NCBI GenBank assembly: GCA_036574075.1
Contig: JAINCN010000038.1
Coordinates: 1 to 39,998 of the forward strand
DNA from: Deltaproteobacteria bacterium
Lineage (GTDB): Bacteria; Desulfobacterota; Dissulfuribacteria; Dissulfuribacterales; UBA5754
Direction: 5' to 3'
DNA length: 39,998 bases
In this document: piece after piece, positions 1 to 8,490 of the stretch
Numbering within the stretch: position 1 is the first letter of the stretch
How the letters are laid out: each line of letters starts with the position of its first letter
Program-made: the position numbers and the translations under genes
Notes under the pieces: model-generated
Seen by the model: the letters and a program-made list of their open reading frames with translations, nothing else
The model's database searches: none
What the model was told of the DNA's origin: nothing

Positions 1-280
1 TTTCTACAAGCTTTTTGATTAAATGTGTCTTATCTACATAGTAGTAATCATCTTCTCTTATCTTGGAAAATGTCTGTATCCCGATGGGAAGCTTTTTTCG
101 TTTCATAGGCACTCCTTGTTTAGTGGCTGGTGTTTATCTCAAACTTTTCCTCTAAGTTCAAGCTTTGGAACAAAAGCGATACTTAATAAGCGTATTCTTT
201 GCTCGTGTTTATATCAAGAAGAGCAAAAATATACAGGATATTTTCCCCTTTTTTAAGAAAAAGAAGCGCTGGGAGGAGAA
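1..280. other. AT-rich flank, no recognisable gene
   Basis: This stretch is clearly more AT-rich than the rest of the window. The only open frame (about 77 codons on the plus strand from position 23) has a composition rich in Ser, Leu, Phe and Tyr that resembles no family I know and has no convincing ribosome binding site. It ends just outside the 3' end of a group II intron remnant, so it is probably the target (3' exon) side of that insertion. Confidence 0.4.
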
Positions 281-358
281 TCGGGATAGGGGCGGTCAGA
301 TTACCTGACCGAGCCCCTCCCACACCACCTGGCATGCAAGTCCGCACCAGGCGGTTCG
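281..358 (-). ncRNA. Group II intron 3' end (domains V-VI), remnant 1
   Basis: On the minus strand, positions 357-318 fold as a domain V-like hairpin (ACCGCCTGG pairing with CCAGGTGGT). It is followed by a domain VI-like hairpin whose arms GGTCAG and CTGACC enclose the branch-site region. The element ends in CCCGAT at about 280, and a final AY fits group II intron 3' ends. No reverse transcriptase directly precedes it; the next unit upstream on this strand is a different intron end (585-664). This is therefore a second intron reduced to its 3' part. The structure was judged by eye. Confidence 0.6.
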
Positions 359-584
359 AGTAGTTGAGGTCATCGGATTTGGGTTACTCCCGGCCCGATG
401 CCCAAGGTTATGTAATGCCGGCTCGGCGATTCCGGTTTTTCGCTGCTGTGGTTCGTCGGGCTTCACCCTATTCTCAGAATCGGCGAACTTCGCTTGCGCG
501 AACATCTGAGACATTCCATCATCGATAGCTGACGTGCTTCCTCTCCTACTCCTTCAGCCCTTCGCGGCCTTTCGGCCGCTGTCG
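359..584 (-). other. Intron-derived spacer between two intron 3' ends
   Basis: No credible protein gene is seen. On the minus strand the sequence leads into the domain V of the 281-358 remnant, so it is most likely the residual interior (domain IV) of that intron. Short open frames here translate to low-complexity peptides without family resemblance. Confidence 0.4.
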
Positions 585-664
585 GGTCGGAGGAGGCGCC
601 CCGTAGGGCTGGCCTCCGTCGGCCGCTCAAACTGCACGTGCGGTTTTCCCGCATGCAGCTTTCA
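585..664 (-). ncRNA. Group II intron domain V-VI of the RT-bearing intron
   Basis: On the minus strand, positions 663-626 form a canonical domain V. It has the AGC triad near the 5' side, lower-stem halves CTGCA and TGCAG, and an upper stem GCGG/CCGC capped by a GAAA tetraloop. A hairpin with GGAGGC/GCCTCC arms at about 617-588 may be domain VI. The domain overlaps the stop codon of the reverse transcriptase fragment (662-664), the usual arrangement when the ORF sits in domain IV. Confidence 0.65.
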
Positions 665-1552
665 CGAAGGGGCGGTCTTCCGGGAAGCAATCGAAGGAAT
701 CAATCCAACCAGATTCACCAGCCCGTACTCGCCATAAAGGTTGGCTGCCAGCAGCACTTTCCAGCCGGCACAGCGCCAGTGCTTGAACCGATGCGACCAG
801 ATGCGTCGCACGATCCAGCGGTCGAGTCGGTTGAAGAGCTTTCGGACGTGGGCTCGTTTGAAGTAGTTGCCCCACCCTCGCAGGACTGGGTTGATCCACT
901 GAATCAGTTCTTCGGTATTGAGCGGCACGCACCGTTGCGTGCGTTGGCGCACCTGATCCATAAACCGCTGGATCGATTTCTCTCGGGGAAACGCATAAAG
1001 CTCCCCCGATCGGGCACCACTACGGATCTTGGCTGCAGGCAATAATAGTCGCCGCCCTCGCTTGATCTTGTACCCAAGAAATTCAAATCCATGCCGGACA
1101 TGTACTGTCCGTGTCTTCTGCGGATGCAATTGCACCCCCAGTTCGGTCAGTATCCGCTGCGCCGCTGCTATGGCAGCGCGTGCTTCCGCCGCAGACGTAC
1201 AGGTGATCACCCAATCGTCTGCATACCTTGTCAACTGATAGCCCCTGCGTCTCATCTCCCAATCGAACGGCGTCAGGAGAATATTGCTCAGCAGAGGGGA
1301 TACATCCCCACCTTGAGGGGTTCCGCGCTCAGAAGGAAAAAGCCGCCCATGACCAAAGCCGCCAGCCTTGAGCATCGCCTCGATAAGACGCAGGACGCGC
1401 CCGTCCGAGATGCGTCGGGCTACTAACGCCAGTAGTTTGCCGTGATCTACCGACCCAAAGAAATCCTTGAGGTCTGCATCTACAACCCACTCCCGACCAC
1501 CCTTGATCTCCTTCCACACTTTGCGTAGAGCGTCGTGTGTTGATCGCCCTCG
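662..1552 (-). pseudogene. Group II intron reverse transcriptase/maturase, 5'-truncated
   Basis: This is the intron-encoded protein of a group II intron, which normally reverse transcribes the intron RNA and assists splicing. Visible are the RT active-site motif RYADDWV, the upstream RGTPQGGDVSPLLSN block, and a C-terminal maturase-specific domain (HPQKTR, FEFLGYKI, WGNYFKRAHV). The reading frame can be followed upstream only to a GRSTHDALRK-like motif, normally deep inside the RT domain, before a stop at about 1560. The fingers region, the start codon and intron domains I-III are missing. The break lies next to a fragment of the dispersed cloverleaf repeat at 1565. A GTG at 1519 could start a shorter frame, but the gene should be non-functional. 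Confidence 0.85.
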
Positions 1553-1564
1553 CCGTTAATCATT

Positions 1565-1603
1565 TGATTTTACAAAATAAGCCTACGGCCGGAGTATTTG
1601 TGG
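1565..1603 (+). repeat. Cloverleaf repeat, internal fragment
   Basis: This 39-bp piece matches the interior of the dispersed element (…TAAGCCTACGGCCGG…GTATTTGTGG). Its GATTTTACAAAATAAG variant is the same as in the copy at 34500. Both the outer inverted repeat and the distal half are missing. It abuts the truncated 5' side of the group II intron and marks a rearrangement breakpoint. Confidence 0.75.
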
Positions 1604-1638
1604 CAAGATAGAAAGGAGATATTCTTTCTTTCCGAGGC

Positions 1639-2544
1639 TCATAGACTATCCATGTGCCCCAAAATGAAATCACGGAAACGGACGGCCAGGGGGGATAAGG
1701 TGCGATCCTCGCGTGTGACGAGGTGAAAGGTTCGAGAAAGATCCACTTCCTTAAGGGTTATGGCTGCAAGATCCCCCCTGGCCACGTCTTCATCCGCGGC
1801 CCTCCGGGATATGATCCCGCATCCCACCCCAGCGATAACCGCCTGCCGTATGGCCTCGGTGCTCCCCATCTCACAGGCGACAACAAAGGAATCAAAGCCT
1901 GAATACCCGGCCTTTCGCAAGGCCGCCTCAGTGACCATGCGGGTTCCCGAGCCCGGCTCCCGAATGACAAGGGGTTCCCTCCTGATCTCGTCGAGGCCGA
2001 TACTTTTCCTGTGGGAAAGACTATGACCGGAAGGCACGACCAGGACGATGTCGTCATGAAAACAGGGCTTGTGGACAAGCCCTGGGAGATCAATGACGGC
2101 CCCGATCATTCCCATCTCGATGGAACCCGAGAGGACCTGATCGGCAACGGATCTGGTATCCCCGATCTGGAGGACGATCCGGACGTCGGGATAGCTCTTC
2201 TTGAAGTCGCCGATGAGCCGCGGGAGGATGTACTGGCCTGGAATGGTGCTTCCGCCGAGACGGAGGGTCCCTTTTTCCCCGCTCGTGAACAAGGAGATGG
2301 TCTTCTCGGCCTCGTAGGCCAGATCCAAGAGCCTTTTCGCGTAAGGGAAAAGGACATGGGCCAGTTCCGTCGCCTCCACCTCCCGTCCGAGACGATCGAA
2401 AAGGGGGGCGCCGATGGATTCCTCGAGCTCCCTTATGTGGGCGCTGACCGTGGGCTGGGTGAGATAGACCTCGCGGGCGGCCTCGCTGAAACTCCTGTTC
2501 TCGTAAACGGCGAGGAAGATCTTGAGCCGGTGGAGGTCCATCAT
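1639..2544 (-). CDS. LysR family transcriptional regulator
   Basis: DNA-binding regulator of 301 residues, the normal family length. The N-terminal winged helix-turn-helix (about residues 4-62) contains the recognition segment LTQPTVSAHI. Residues 90-295 form the two-lobed periplasmic-binding-protein-like effector domain, with the YILPRLIGDFKKSYPDV hallmark of this family at its start. Its ATG overlaps the cmk stop codon (ATGA), so it is probably translationally coupled as the last gene of the bioF-bioC-cmk operon. A second Met at residue 2 is an equally good start. The effector and target genes cannot be told from sequence. LysR genes often regulate a divergent neighbour, but here the other flank is only intron debris. 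Confidence 0.9.
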   Translation of the reverse strand: MMDLHRLKIFLAVYENRSFSEAAREVYLTQPTVSAHIRELEESIGAPLFDRLGREVEATELAHVLFPYAKRLLDLAYEAEKTISLFTSGEKGTLRLGGSTIPGQYILPRLIGDFKKSYPDVRIVLQIGDTRSVADQVLSGSIEMGMIGAVIDLPGLVHKPCFHDDIVLVVPSGHSLSHRKSIGLDEIRREPLVIREPGSGTRMVTEAALRKAGYSGFDSFVVACEMGSTEAIRQAVIAGVGCGIISRRAADEDVARGDLAAITLKEVDLSRTFHLVTREDRTLSPLAVRFRDFILGHMDSL

Positions 2545-3227
2545 GACGTGGTCTGGGGTCCCTTAACACCGCACCCCGTCTTGGACTCTGTAAGAAACGC
2601 CATGATGAAATCGACGACCTCGTCTAAAGTACGGTCGGTGGTGTCTATCTCGCAGGCATCGGGAGCGGGCCGAAGAGGGGCGAGATCGCGACGGGAATCG
2701 GCCTCGTCACGGGCTTGTATTTGCGAGAGGACCTCCTCGTAAGGGACATAGCATCCTGCCTTTTCGAGCTGTTTCATCCTCCGAGAGGCCCGGATGTCCA
2801 AGGATGCGGTGAGAAAAAATTTGTGCTCGGCCTCGGGAAAGACCACTGTCCCCATGTCCCTTCCCTCAGCGATTACGTCTCCGGTGCCTCTGATCTTCCT
2901 CTGGAGCTCGGTGAGATAACGCCGTACGGCTGGAATGCGGGAAATCAGGGATGAGAGGGCATCCATCTCAGGGGTCCGGATCTGCGAGGAGATATCCACT
3001 CCGTTCACCATGATTCTTCCATTCTCGAAGCCGATTTCGGTCCTTTCACAAAGCCTCACCATCCCGTCTTCGTCTTCAGGGGCGATCCCCGTCCGTTTTG
3101 CCGCCCAGGCCAAGGCCCTGTACATGGCCCCGGTGTCGAGATAGAGCCAGCCGAGACGCCGGGCAAGCTTCCGGGCGATGGTGCTCTTTCCCGCTCCTGC
3201 TGGGCCGTCGATGGTGATAACGCTCAT
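2541..3227 (-). CDS. cmk: Cytidylate kinase
   Basis: Cytoplasmic kinase of 228 residues that phosphorylates CMP and dCMP to the diphosphates. The P-loop GPAGAGKST lies at residues 8-16, followed by the CMP-site segment YLDTGAMYRA at about 32-41 and the EGRDMGTVVFP block typical of the family. The start at 3227 was chosen because the protein then begins MSVITIDGPAG, as in homologues, and the ATG overlaps the bioC stop (ATGA). A longer frame to 3296 adds 23 residues unlike the family. Downstream it overlaps lysR by four bases. The chain of overlaps means nucleotide metabolism is co-transcribed with biotin synthesis here. Confidence 0.95.
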   Translation of the reverse strand: MSVITIDGPAGAGKSTIARKLARRLGWLYLDTGAMYRALAWAAKRTGIAPEDEDGMVRLCERTEIGFENGRIMVNGVDISSQIRTPEMDALSSLISRIPAVRRYLTELQRKIRGTGDVIAEGRDMGTVVFPEAEHKFFLTASLDIRASRRMKQLEKAGCYVPYEEVLSQIQARDEADSRRDLAPLRPAPDACEIDTTDRTLDEVVDFIMAFLTESKTGCGVKGPQTTS

Positions 3228-4006
3228 GGCATTTCCACCCTGCCCTTCCTGGCAGAACAGAGGAGTACACGATACGTTGCCCGGATCCCTTCCCATCTCT
3301 TCCGATAAAGCGCGTCCATGCGCGCAACAAGGGAAGGATGAAGCCTCATACGGCCTGGGCCGGGGACCACACCTGTCAGCTTCAGGGTTCGGAGTAAGCC
3401 CATGAGATCCGGATAAAACCTGACGATGGTCACCTCTTCCACACGCACTCCCTCAAAGATCGGTGCAAGGATCAGGTTCATCGTGGCAAGATCCGGAAAG
3501 GAGGCAGCAGGAATGACCGGACCCGTAGGAAGGATAGAACAGAGGACGTCCTGGAGTTCGAGAAAGGTATGGCGCCCAAAAAGGGAAAAATGGATGCGCC
3601 CGCCGGGTCGAAGGAGCCTCCTCAAGGACGAGAGTGCGGCTGGAAGATCGGAAAACCACTGAAAAGCGCCATTTGACGTAATGAGATCGAAACGTCCCGA
3701 ATGACGGTCTGCAAGGGTCTCGCCGTCCTCGACGACGAACCGGACCCGGTCAGTAGCACCGAATTTCTCCCTGGCGACATCGATCATGGCAGGGGCGATG
3801 TCCACCGCGTATATGAAGGCATCAGAAAAGGTGGAAAGAAGCAAGGAGGTATAGATCCCGGTCCCGCAGCCGATCTCAAGGATCTTCTGGAACGAGCCGC
3901 CAAAAAGGCGGGCCACAAGAGCCCTCGAGGCCTCCTGCTGCACATCCGCGTATTGGTCATACGTACGGGCCGCACGGGAAAAGGAACGGGAGATATTCTC
4001 CTTCAG
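3224..4006 (-). CDS. bioC: Malonyl-[ACP] O-methyltransferase BioC
   Basis: Class I SAM-dependent methyltransferase. The BioC family methylates malonyl-ACP (or -CoA) to start the pimeloyl chain for biotin. The N-terminal signature SFSRAARTYDQYA (about residues 8-20) is typical of BioC, and the SAM-binding motif ILEIGCGTG follows at about 42-50. The motif FDLITSNGAFQWF also matches the family. The start is unusual: between the BioC-like N-terminus and an ATG at 4162 that lies deep inside the upstream gene there is no in-frame ATG, GTG or TTG. A CTG at 4006 overlaps the upstream stop as CTGA and gives 260 residues, the usual BioC size, so I use it. The next gene cmk overlaps the stop codon. Confidence 0.88.
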   Translation of the reverse strand: MKENISRSFSRAARTYDQYADVQQEASRALVARLFGGSFQKILEIGCGTGIYTSLLLSTFSDAFIYAVDIAPAMIDVAREKFGATDRVRFVVEDGETLADRHSGRFDLITSNGAFQWFSDLPAALSSLRRLLRPGGRIHFSLFGRHTFLELQDVLCSILPTGPVIPAASFPDLATMNLILAPIFEGVRVEEVTIVRFYPDLMGLLRTLKLTGVVPGPGRMRLHPSLVARMDALYRKRWEGIRATYRVLLCSARKGRVEMP

Positions 4007-4686
4007 GGATTTCCGAAGAGGATCCGGCCAAATTCGGGGGATAGGAAAGGAAGATGTCCTGTCCCTGGTATCAGGAAGAAGCGCAGATGCGGCAAACGGG
4101 GAACCAGATGTGCCGGAGAGATCAGGTCCCGTGCCCCGTGAACGATGAGGATATCCCTGCATGGAATCCGGTCAAGATCGATGGTTCGCGAGGAGAGATA
4201 GGAAAGCCCGTCGAGGAGCTCCACCTTCTTGATCGCCTTGATGAACCGTTTCTCGTAGCATTCGACAAACCACCGGTAGTCCCCTTTCTGGCCGGCGAAA
4301 CACCTGCGGTAAAAATCACGAAGTGTGCCCTCAGGATCCGCCTCGACCAACGCCCTTACAAGCTCGATCTCTGAGATACAAAAGGCGGTCCTCAGTGAGA
4401 CGAGCAGGAGCGAAGAAGTCTTTTCAGGATACCGTTTGGCGAAATCAACGGCAAGGTAGGCACCGAGGGACCAGCCGAGAAGGGTCGTCCGAGACACGCC
4501 TGTCCTGTAGAGAAATTCGGCGATGTCTTCGGAGACGTCTCCGGCCAGGGGCCCTGCAGGCAGTATGTAATCGTAGGGAAGTGAGAGTCGGGAAAAGATC
4601 TCCGCGAGAAAACCCCATCCGGGAAGGAGGACAAGGGTCCGGCCCCATCCACGCTCAATGTGAACGAAGTCCATACTCAACGGCAT
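4003..4686 (-). CDS. BioH-like pimeloyl-ACP methyl ester carboxylesterase
   Basis: Alpha/beta hydrolase of 227 residues. A full catalytic triad can be proposed: Ser73 in the nucleophile elbow GWSLG, Asp187 in HGARD and His211 in GTGH. Position between bioF and bioC suggests the step that removes the methyl ester from pimeloyl-ACP after two rounds of fatty-acid synthesis, done by BioH, BioG or similar enzymes in different lineages. I cannot tell which of these families it belongs to, so no symbol is given. The ATG at 4686 lies within the end of bioF (32-base overlap); an ATG at 4674 is an alternative. The stop overlaps the presumed CTG start of bioC. Confidence 0.82.
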   Translation of the reverse strand: MPLSMDFVHIERGWGRTLVLLPGWGFLAEIFSRLSLPYDYILPAGPLAGDVSEDIAEFLYRTGVSRTTLLGWSLGAYLAVDFAKRYPEKTSSLLLVSLRTAFCISEIELVRALVEADPEGTLRDFYRRCFAGQKGDYRWFVECYEKRFIKAIKKVELLDGLSYLSSRTIDLDRIPCRDILIVHGARDLISPAHLVPRLPHLRFFLIPGTGHLPFLSPEFGRILFGNP

Positions 4687-5833
4687 CGACGAGCCGTTCG
4701 ATGTCTTCTTCCCTCTGGTCAGCCGTGACTGAAAACCTCAACCTGGACGTTCCCGCCGGAACCGTGGGAGGACGTACTGGTTTCACGAAGAAACCCTCTT
4801 TTTCGAGATGACGGGAAAGGGCGACCGTTTTCTCCGCATCGCCGACGATCACCGAAACGATGTGCGCGTCCCCTGTTGCGGGAATGGACCTTTCGTAAAG
4901 AGAGGAGCGGAGCCGGGCGGAGAGAAGCGCGACACGCTTCCGGCGGTCTTCAAGGGATTCCATAAGCCGGACGGAAGCAAGATCCGCACCGACAATGCCG
5001 GGCGGAAGCGCCGTCGAGAAGATGAAGGTCCTTGCCCTGTTGATGAGGTATGCCTTCATATCCTCGTTCGTCACAGCAAAGGCACCATATCCCCCGAAGG
5101 CCTTTCCAAAGGTCCCGACAATGATATCGACATCTTTTGCGAGGGAGGCAGGGATCAACCCCCGGCCGCGCTCTCCGAGCACTCCCACCGCATGGGCCTC
5201 ATCCACGAGGAGCATCGCACCGAAACGTTTCGCAATCCCGACGATCTCATTGAGCGGTGCCATGTCCCCTTCCATGCTGTAAAGGCTCTCGACGATGACG
5301 AGGGCGCGGCAGGCGCGCCCACGATGTGCGGACAGGAGTTCATTGAGATGCCCGGGATCGTTGTGCCGGAAACGATGGAGCCGTGCACGGGACAGAAGGA
5401 TACCGTCGATCATGCTCGCATGGCCGAACCTGTCGACAAAGACGGCATCCCCTGAAGAACATAAGGCAGAGATAATCCCGACGTTTGCAAGATAGCCACA
5501 CCCGAAAACCAGGGTTGCATCGCTGCCCAATAGGCGGGCGAGCTCGTCTTCAAGCTCATGATGGAGTTCAAGATCCCCGCTCATGAGCCGGGAGGCGCCG
5601 GAACCCGCACCCCATTTCTCAATGGCGCGAAATGCCCCCTCCCTTAGGGCGGGGTGGCGGGAAAGACCGAGGTAATCGTTGGAAGAAAAATCAACCAGTG
5701 TCCGGCCGCCGATCCTCATGCGTCCGGAAACAGCCGGTTCATGCGGAGTCAGTGCCCGGAAGAGTCCCCGTCGCGTATACCCCTCCAGTTCCTGGGAAAT
5801 GGATTTATCAGGTCTTTCGTGAAGCGAACTCAC
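4655..5833 (-). CDS. bioF: 8-amino-7-oxononanoate synthase
   Basis: PLP-dependent enzyme (392 residues, normal length) that condenses pimeloyl-ACP or -CoA with L-alanine, the first step of biotin ring assembly. The cofactor lysine is Lys244 in GTFGKAFGGYG. The motifs VDEAHAVG (about 210-217), DFSSNDYLG and GSGASRLMSG are characteristic. The start is a GTG at 5833 preceded by only a weak Shine-Dalgarno. It is the first gene of the bioF-bioH-like-bioC-cmk-lysR run, in which every junction overlaps. The remaining biotin genes (bioA/K, bioD, bioB) are not in the window. Confidence 0.95.
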   Translation of the reverse strand: MSSLHERPDKSISQELEGYTRRGLFRALTPHEPAVSGRMRIGGRTLVDFSSNDYLGLSRHPALREGAFRAIEKWGAGSGASRLMSGDLELHHELEDELARLLGSDATLVFGCGYLANVGIISALCSSGDAVFVDRFGHASMIDGILLSRARLHRFRHNDPGHLNELLSAHRGRACRALVIVESLYSMEGDMAPLNEIVGIAKRFGAMLLVDEAHAVGVLGERGRGLIPASLAKDVDIIVGTFGKAFGGYGAFAVTNEDMKAYLINRARTFIFSTALPPGIVGADLASVRLMESLEDRRKRVALLSARLRSSLYERSIPATGDAHIVSVIVGDAEKTVALSRHLEKEGFFVKPVRPPTVPAGTSRLRFSVTADQREEDIERLVDAVEYGLRSH

Positions 5834-5874
5834 TTGGGGTAATGACGTATTTTGCGGGGTTTTTGCAAGAAAAT

Positions 5875-5902
5875 ACCCCTTTCACGGAAGCGCGAAAGGG
5901 GT
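5875..5902 (-). terminator. Rho-independent terminator after the cytochrome gene
   Basis: The minus strand reads CCCCTTTC, a 10-base loop and GAAAGGGG, followed by TATTTTCTT. It lies about 35 bases past the stop of the triheme cytochrome gene and 40 bases before bioF. It should end the cytochrome transcript and insulate the biotin operon. Confidence 0.75.
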
Positions 5903-5935
5903 AAAGGGATTTCAGGCAAAATAAGGGCTAAGGAA

Positions 5936-6271
5936 TTATTTGTGGCAGGTCGTGCAGGTCTTTCCTTTGGGGACCTTTTTCTCTTCATGACAGGGCCAAC
6001 AGGCCTTCTTGTGAAAATCGTTCGCCATGCCGTCCTTTTTTTCGATGGCAAACTTGAGGGTCCCCTTGCCGCCATCAGGGGTCTTGTGACAGTCCGTGCA
6101 CTCGAGTGCCGCCTGGTGCCTTGCATGGGGGAAAATGACCGCCTTTTGTTTTCCCTCCACGTTGAATGCCTGCTTGAGGTCGATTTCGTCGGCGCTCATG
6201 GCGAAACCAGAGTACAGGGGGCAGACAACCAAACCCAATCCGAGAGCAAAAACGCCAAAAGTCTTTTTCAT
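5936..6271 (-). CDS. Periplasmic triheme cytochrome c (c7/c3 type)
   Basis: Small multiheme cytochrome of 111 residues with an N-terminal signal peptide (cleavage probably near residue 25). Three CxxCH haem-binding motifs are visible: CTDCH (58-62), CWPCH (91-95) and CTTCH (106-110). Histidines in FPHARH (near 49-52) and DFHKK (near 87) are candidates for distal ligands, so bis-His low-potential haems like those of cytochrome c7 are expected. Such proteins shuttle electrons in the periplasm of sulfate- and metal-reducing deltaproteobacteria. It looks monocistronic, with its own terminator downstream and lpxC upstream on the same strand. Confidence 0.9.
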   Translation of the reverse strand: MKKTFGVFALGLGLVVCPLYSGFAMSADEIDLKQAFNVEGKQKAVIFPHARHQAALECTDCHKTPDGGKGTLKFAIEKKDGMANDFHKKACWPCHEEKKVPKGKTCTTCHK

Positions 6272-6308
6272 AGGGACACCTCCATGCTACCCGCGTAGCG
6301 GATGAGAA

Positions 6309-7232
6309 TCATATTGTATGGGCAAAAGTGGCGGCTTCATGGGCAAGAGAACAAGGGGCAAAGTCCCACATGGTTGGCCCGGTGGTCAACCTCCAGGATC
6401 CTGGGCTGTCGATGATCTTCCTGACCAGCAGGTGATGAAGTCCGTGACCGCTCTTATATGCAGACACCCTCCCACGGATGGGCATGCCGAGGAGATAAAG
6501 GTCGCCCATCATGTCGAGGACCTTGTGGTGGACAAATTCATCCGGAAAACGGAGTCCGCCCTCGTTCAAAATAGCAGTGTCGTTCATTACGATCGCGTTT
6601 TCGAGCGAACCACCAAGGGCAAGTCCATGGTCCCGCATCCATTCAACCTCCTTCAGGAAACCAAAGGTGCGGGCACGTGATATGGTCGATTCGAAATACT
6701 CCTGGGTAATGAATTCCTCAAATTGCTGACGCGCCACCAAGGGATGTTCGAAATCGATCTCGTAGTGGATTGCAAACCCGGAACAGGGCTCGACGCGAAG
6801 GAATTTGTCACCGCAGGAGACCTCTATTGGTTCAAGGATCTCCACGCAACGGCGAGGCTCTCCGAGGGATCTGAGACCCTGACGTAAGATAAGGGCGACG
6901 AAAGGATATGCGCTCCCATCCATGGCAGGGACCTCGTGAGCGGAAAGCTCCACAATGGCGTTGTCGATGCCAAGGCCTGAAAAGGCCCCCATGAGATGCT
7001 CGATGGTGCTCACAGTACCAAAACGCGTCCCGATCGTGGTCGCGTAGGAGGTGTCGACGATCGTGTCTACACAGGCTGGGATCACAGGACGACCAGGCAG
7101 GTCGGTTCTCACAAAAAGTATTCCGGTATCGGCCTGCGCAGGTAAAATAGTAAGGTCAACAGACTCCCCTGAATGCAGCCCGACCCCGGAGACCCGGACC
7201 GGACCGTTTACTGTGCGCTGGGCATGATCCAT
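6309..7232 (-). CDS. lpxC: UDP-3-O-acyl-N-acetylglucosamine deacetylase LpxC
   Basis: Zn-dependent deacetylase that catalyses the committed step of lipid A synthesis. With the start at 7232 (Met-Asp-His…) it has 307 residues, the family norm. Zinc ligands can be assigned as His79 in TIEHLMGA and His236/Asp240 in HHKVLDMMGDL; the catalytic GHGLHH loop is near 262-267. An ATG two codons upstream (7238) is possible. The longer frame to 7310 adds a basic, Cys-containing stretch not found in the family. It shows that the organism makes LPS. Confidence 0.95.
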   Translation of the reverse strand: MDHAQRTVNGPVRVSGVGLHSGESVDLTILPAQADTGILFVRTDLPGRPVIPACVDTIVDTSYATTIGTRFGTVSTIEHLMGAFSGLGIDNAIVELSAHEVPAMDGSAYPFVALILRQGLRSLGEPRRCVEILEPIEVSCGDKFLRVEPCSGFAIHYEIDFEHPLVARQQFEEFITQEYFESTISRARTFGFLKEVEWMRDHGLALGGSLENAIVMNDTAILNEGGLRFPDEFVHHKVLDMMGDLYLLGMPIRGRVSAYKSGHGLHHLLVRKIIDSPGSWRLTTGPTMWDFAPCSLAHEAATFAHTI

Positions 7233-7322
7233 CTGCATCTCTCGCTCTTTATGTAAATTTTTTCTTCTTTTGCAAGATATGCAAAAAAGATACCCAAATT
7301 CCCGGCTCAAAAAGACCCATCA

Positions 7323-7451
7323 CCTGTGCAATTGCAGAAAAAGTGGATGGAGGCGCCAATGGACAGGCGCCGCCGGCAAATCTGCCCCCGTGGACGGGGG
7401 GCTATTTGCCGCACGAAACAAACGCCCCAAACGTCGACCCAAGGATTCAGG
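7323..7451 (+). repeat. Cloverleaf repeat, degenerate copy (lpxC-era gap)
   Basis: The core is well kept: GGATGGAGGCGCC, a GGCGCC hairpin, and GGCAAATCTGCCCCC paired to GGGGGCTATTTGCC. The outer ends have decayed to CACCTGTG… and …GGATTCAGGTG, and the long outer stem is largely lost. It fills most of the intergenic space between lpxC and era. Confidence 0.8.
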
Positions 7452-7559
7452 TGACTTTTTGGCCACATTGGATGGATAGCAGAAAGTGACAAAAAAGTCA
7501 CAACAGATCAATGATCGTGATCATAGGAGGGTTGCAGATGCCTGACGAGACAGAGGCCC

Positions 7560-8477
7560 CTATCTTGACACAAGCCCGAAACGCTTGAGGGAACGTGCGT
7601 CCCTGGACCAGTCCTTGAGCACCTTCACCCATAACTGCACAGTGGTCGGCTCTTTCCAGATCGCAGAAAGCTCACGCTCTGCGTCTTTTCTGACCCTCCG
7701 GATGAACCGTCCTTCCTTTCCGATGATGATCCCTTTCTGGGAGGGTTTTTCCACGAATATGGTGGCTTGAACGTGGAGTTTTCCGTTAGGGTCCCTGCCA
7801 ATATCCTCCACCTCTACGGCGGTCGCATAGGGGACCTCCTGATCTGCAAAAAGAAAGATCTTTTCGCGGATCAGTTCGGCGGCAAGGACCTCTCGGGTCT
7901 GATCGGTAAGTAACGCACCTTCGTAGAAAAAAGGCCCTTCTGGGATCAACCTCAACACCTCGTCCAGGACCAGTTCCAGACCTTCTCCATGGTACGCGGA
8001 GATAGGTATGATCGCCTCGAAGGGGAAGATATCCTTCATGTCGTCAATGAGGGGAAGGAGTGTCTCCTTGGCAACGAGGTCCACCTTATTGAGGAGAAGG
8101 AGCACGGGCTTGCCCGCCTTTGCAAGATTGTCGAGGATAGCGAGTTCCTCGGCGGGTCTCCTTCTCGTGACATCCACGAGGAAAAGGCAGAGGTCCACCT
8201 GGGAAATGGCCTCGAGGGCAGAGCGGAGTAGGGCCTTGTTGAGAGGACGGCTCGACTCATGGATGCCGGGGGTATCTACGAAAACGAGCTGATAATTCTC
8301 TCCAGTAAGGATACCACGAATCTGACGGCGCGTAGTTTGGGGTTTGGGGGTAACGATGGCGACCTTGGCCCCGAGTAGCTGGTTCAGGAGGGTAGACTTG
8401 CCCACGTTCGGGGCACCGACAATGGCGACAAAACCTGATCGCGTTGGAGGAGACTGCGGGGAACCTTCCGTTGCCAT
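7560..8477 (-). CDS. era: GTPase Era
   Basis: Ribosome-assembly GTPase (305 residues) that binds the 3' end of 16S rRNA. The G1 motif is GAPNVGKST (21-29), G3 is DTPG (68-71) and G4 is NKVD (about 130-133). The C-terminal KH domain carries the GIIIGKEGRFIRR loop. The start ATG is 14 bases from the end of a cloverleaf repeat that separates it from rnc, with which era is usually tightly linked or overlapping. The element was probably inserted into an rnc-era operon. Confidence 0.97.
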   Translation of the reverse strand: MATEGSPQSPPTRSGFVAIVGAPNVGKSTLLNQLLGAKVAIVTPKPQTTRRQIRGILTGENYQLVFVDTPGIHESSRPLNKALLRSALEAISQVDLCLFLVDVTRRRPAEELAILDNLAKAGKPVLLLLNKVDLVAKETLLPLIDDMKDIFPFEAIIPISAYHGEGLELVLDEVLRLIPEGPFFYEGALLTDQTREVLAAELIREKIFLFADQEVPYATAVEVEDIGRDPNGKLHVQATIFVEKPSQKGIIIGKEGRFIRRVRKDAERELSAIWKEPTTVQLWVKVLKDWSRDARSLKRFGLVSR

Positions 8478-8490
8478 GGAATATCACATA

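Noticed and set aside
4007-4162. ATG at 4162 as start of bioC
   Set aside because: It would overlap 160 bases of the bioH-like gene, and the added 52 residues are an out-of-frame shadow of it.
7527-7588. AGGAGGG followed by a 16-codon frame on the plus strand
   Set aside because: The frame overlaps the era 3' end on the other strand and is very short. No leader-peptide target lies downstream.
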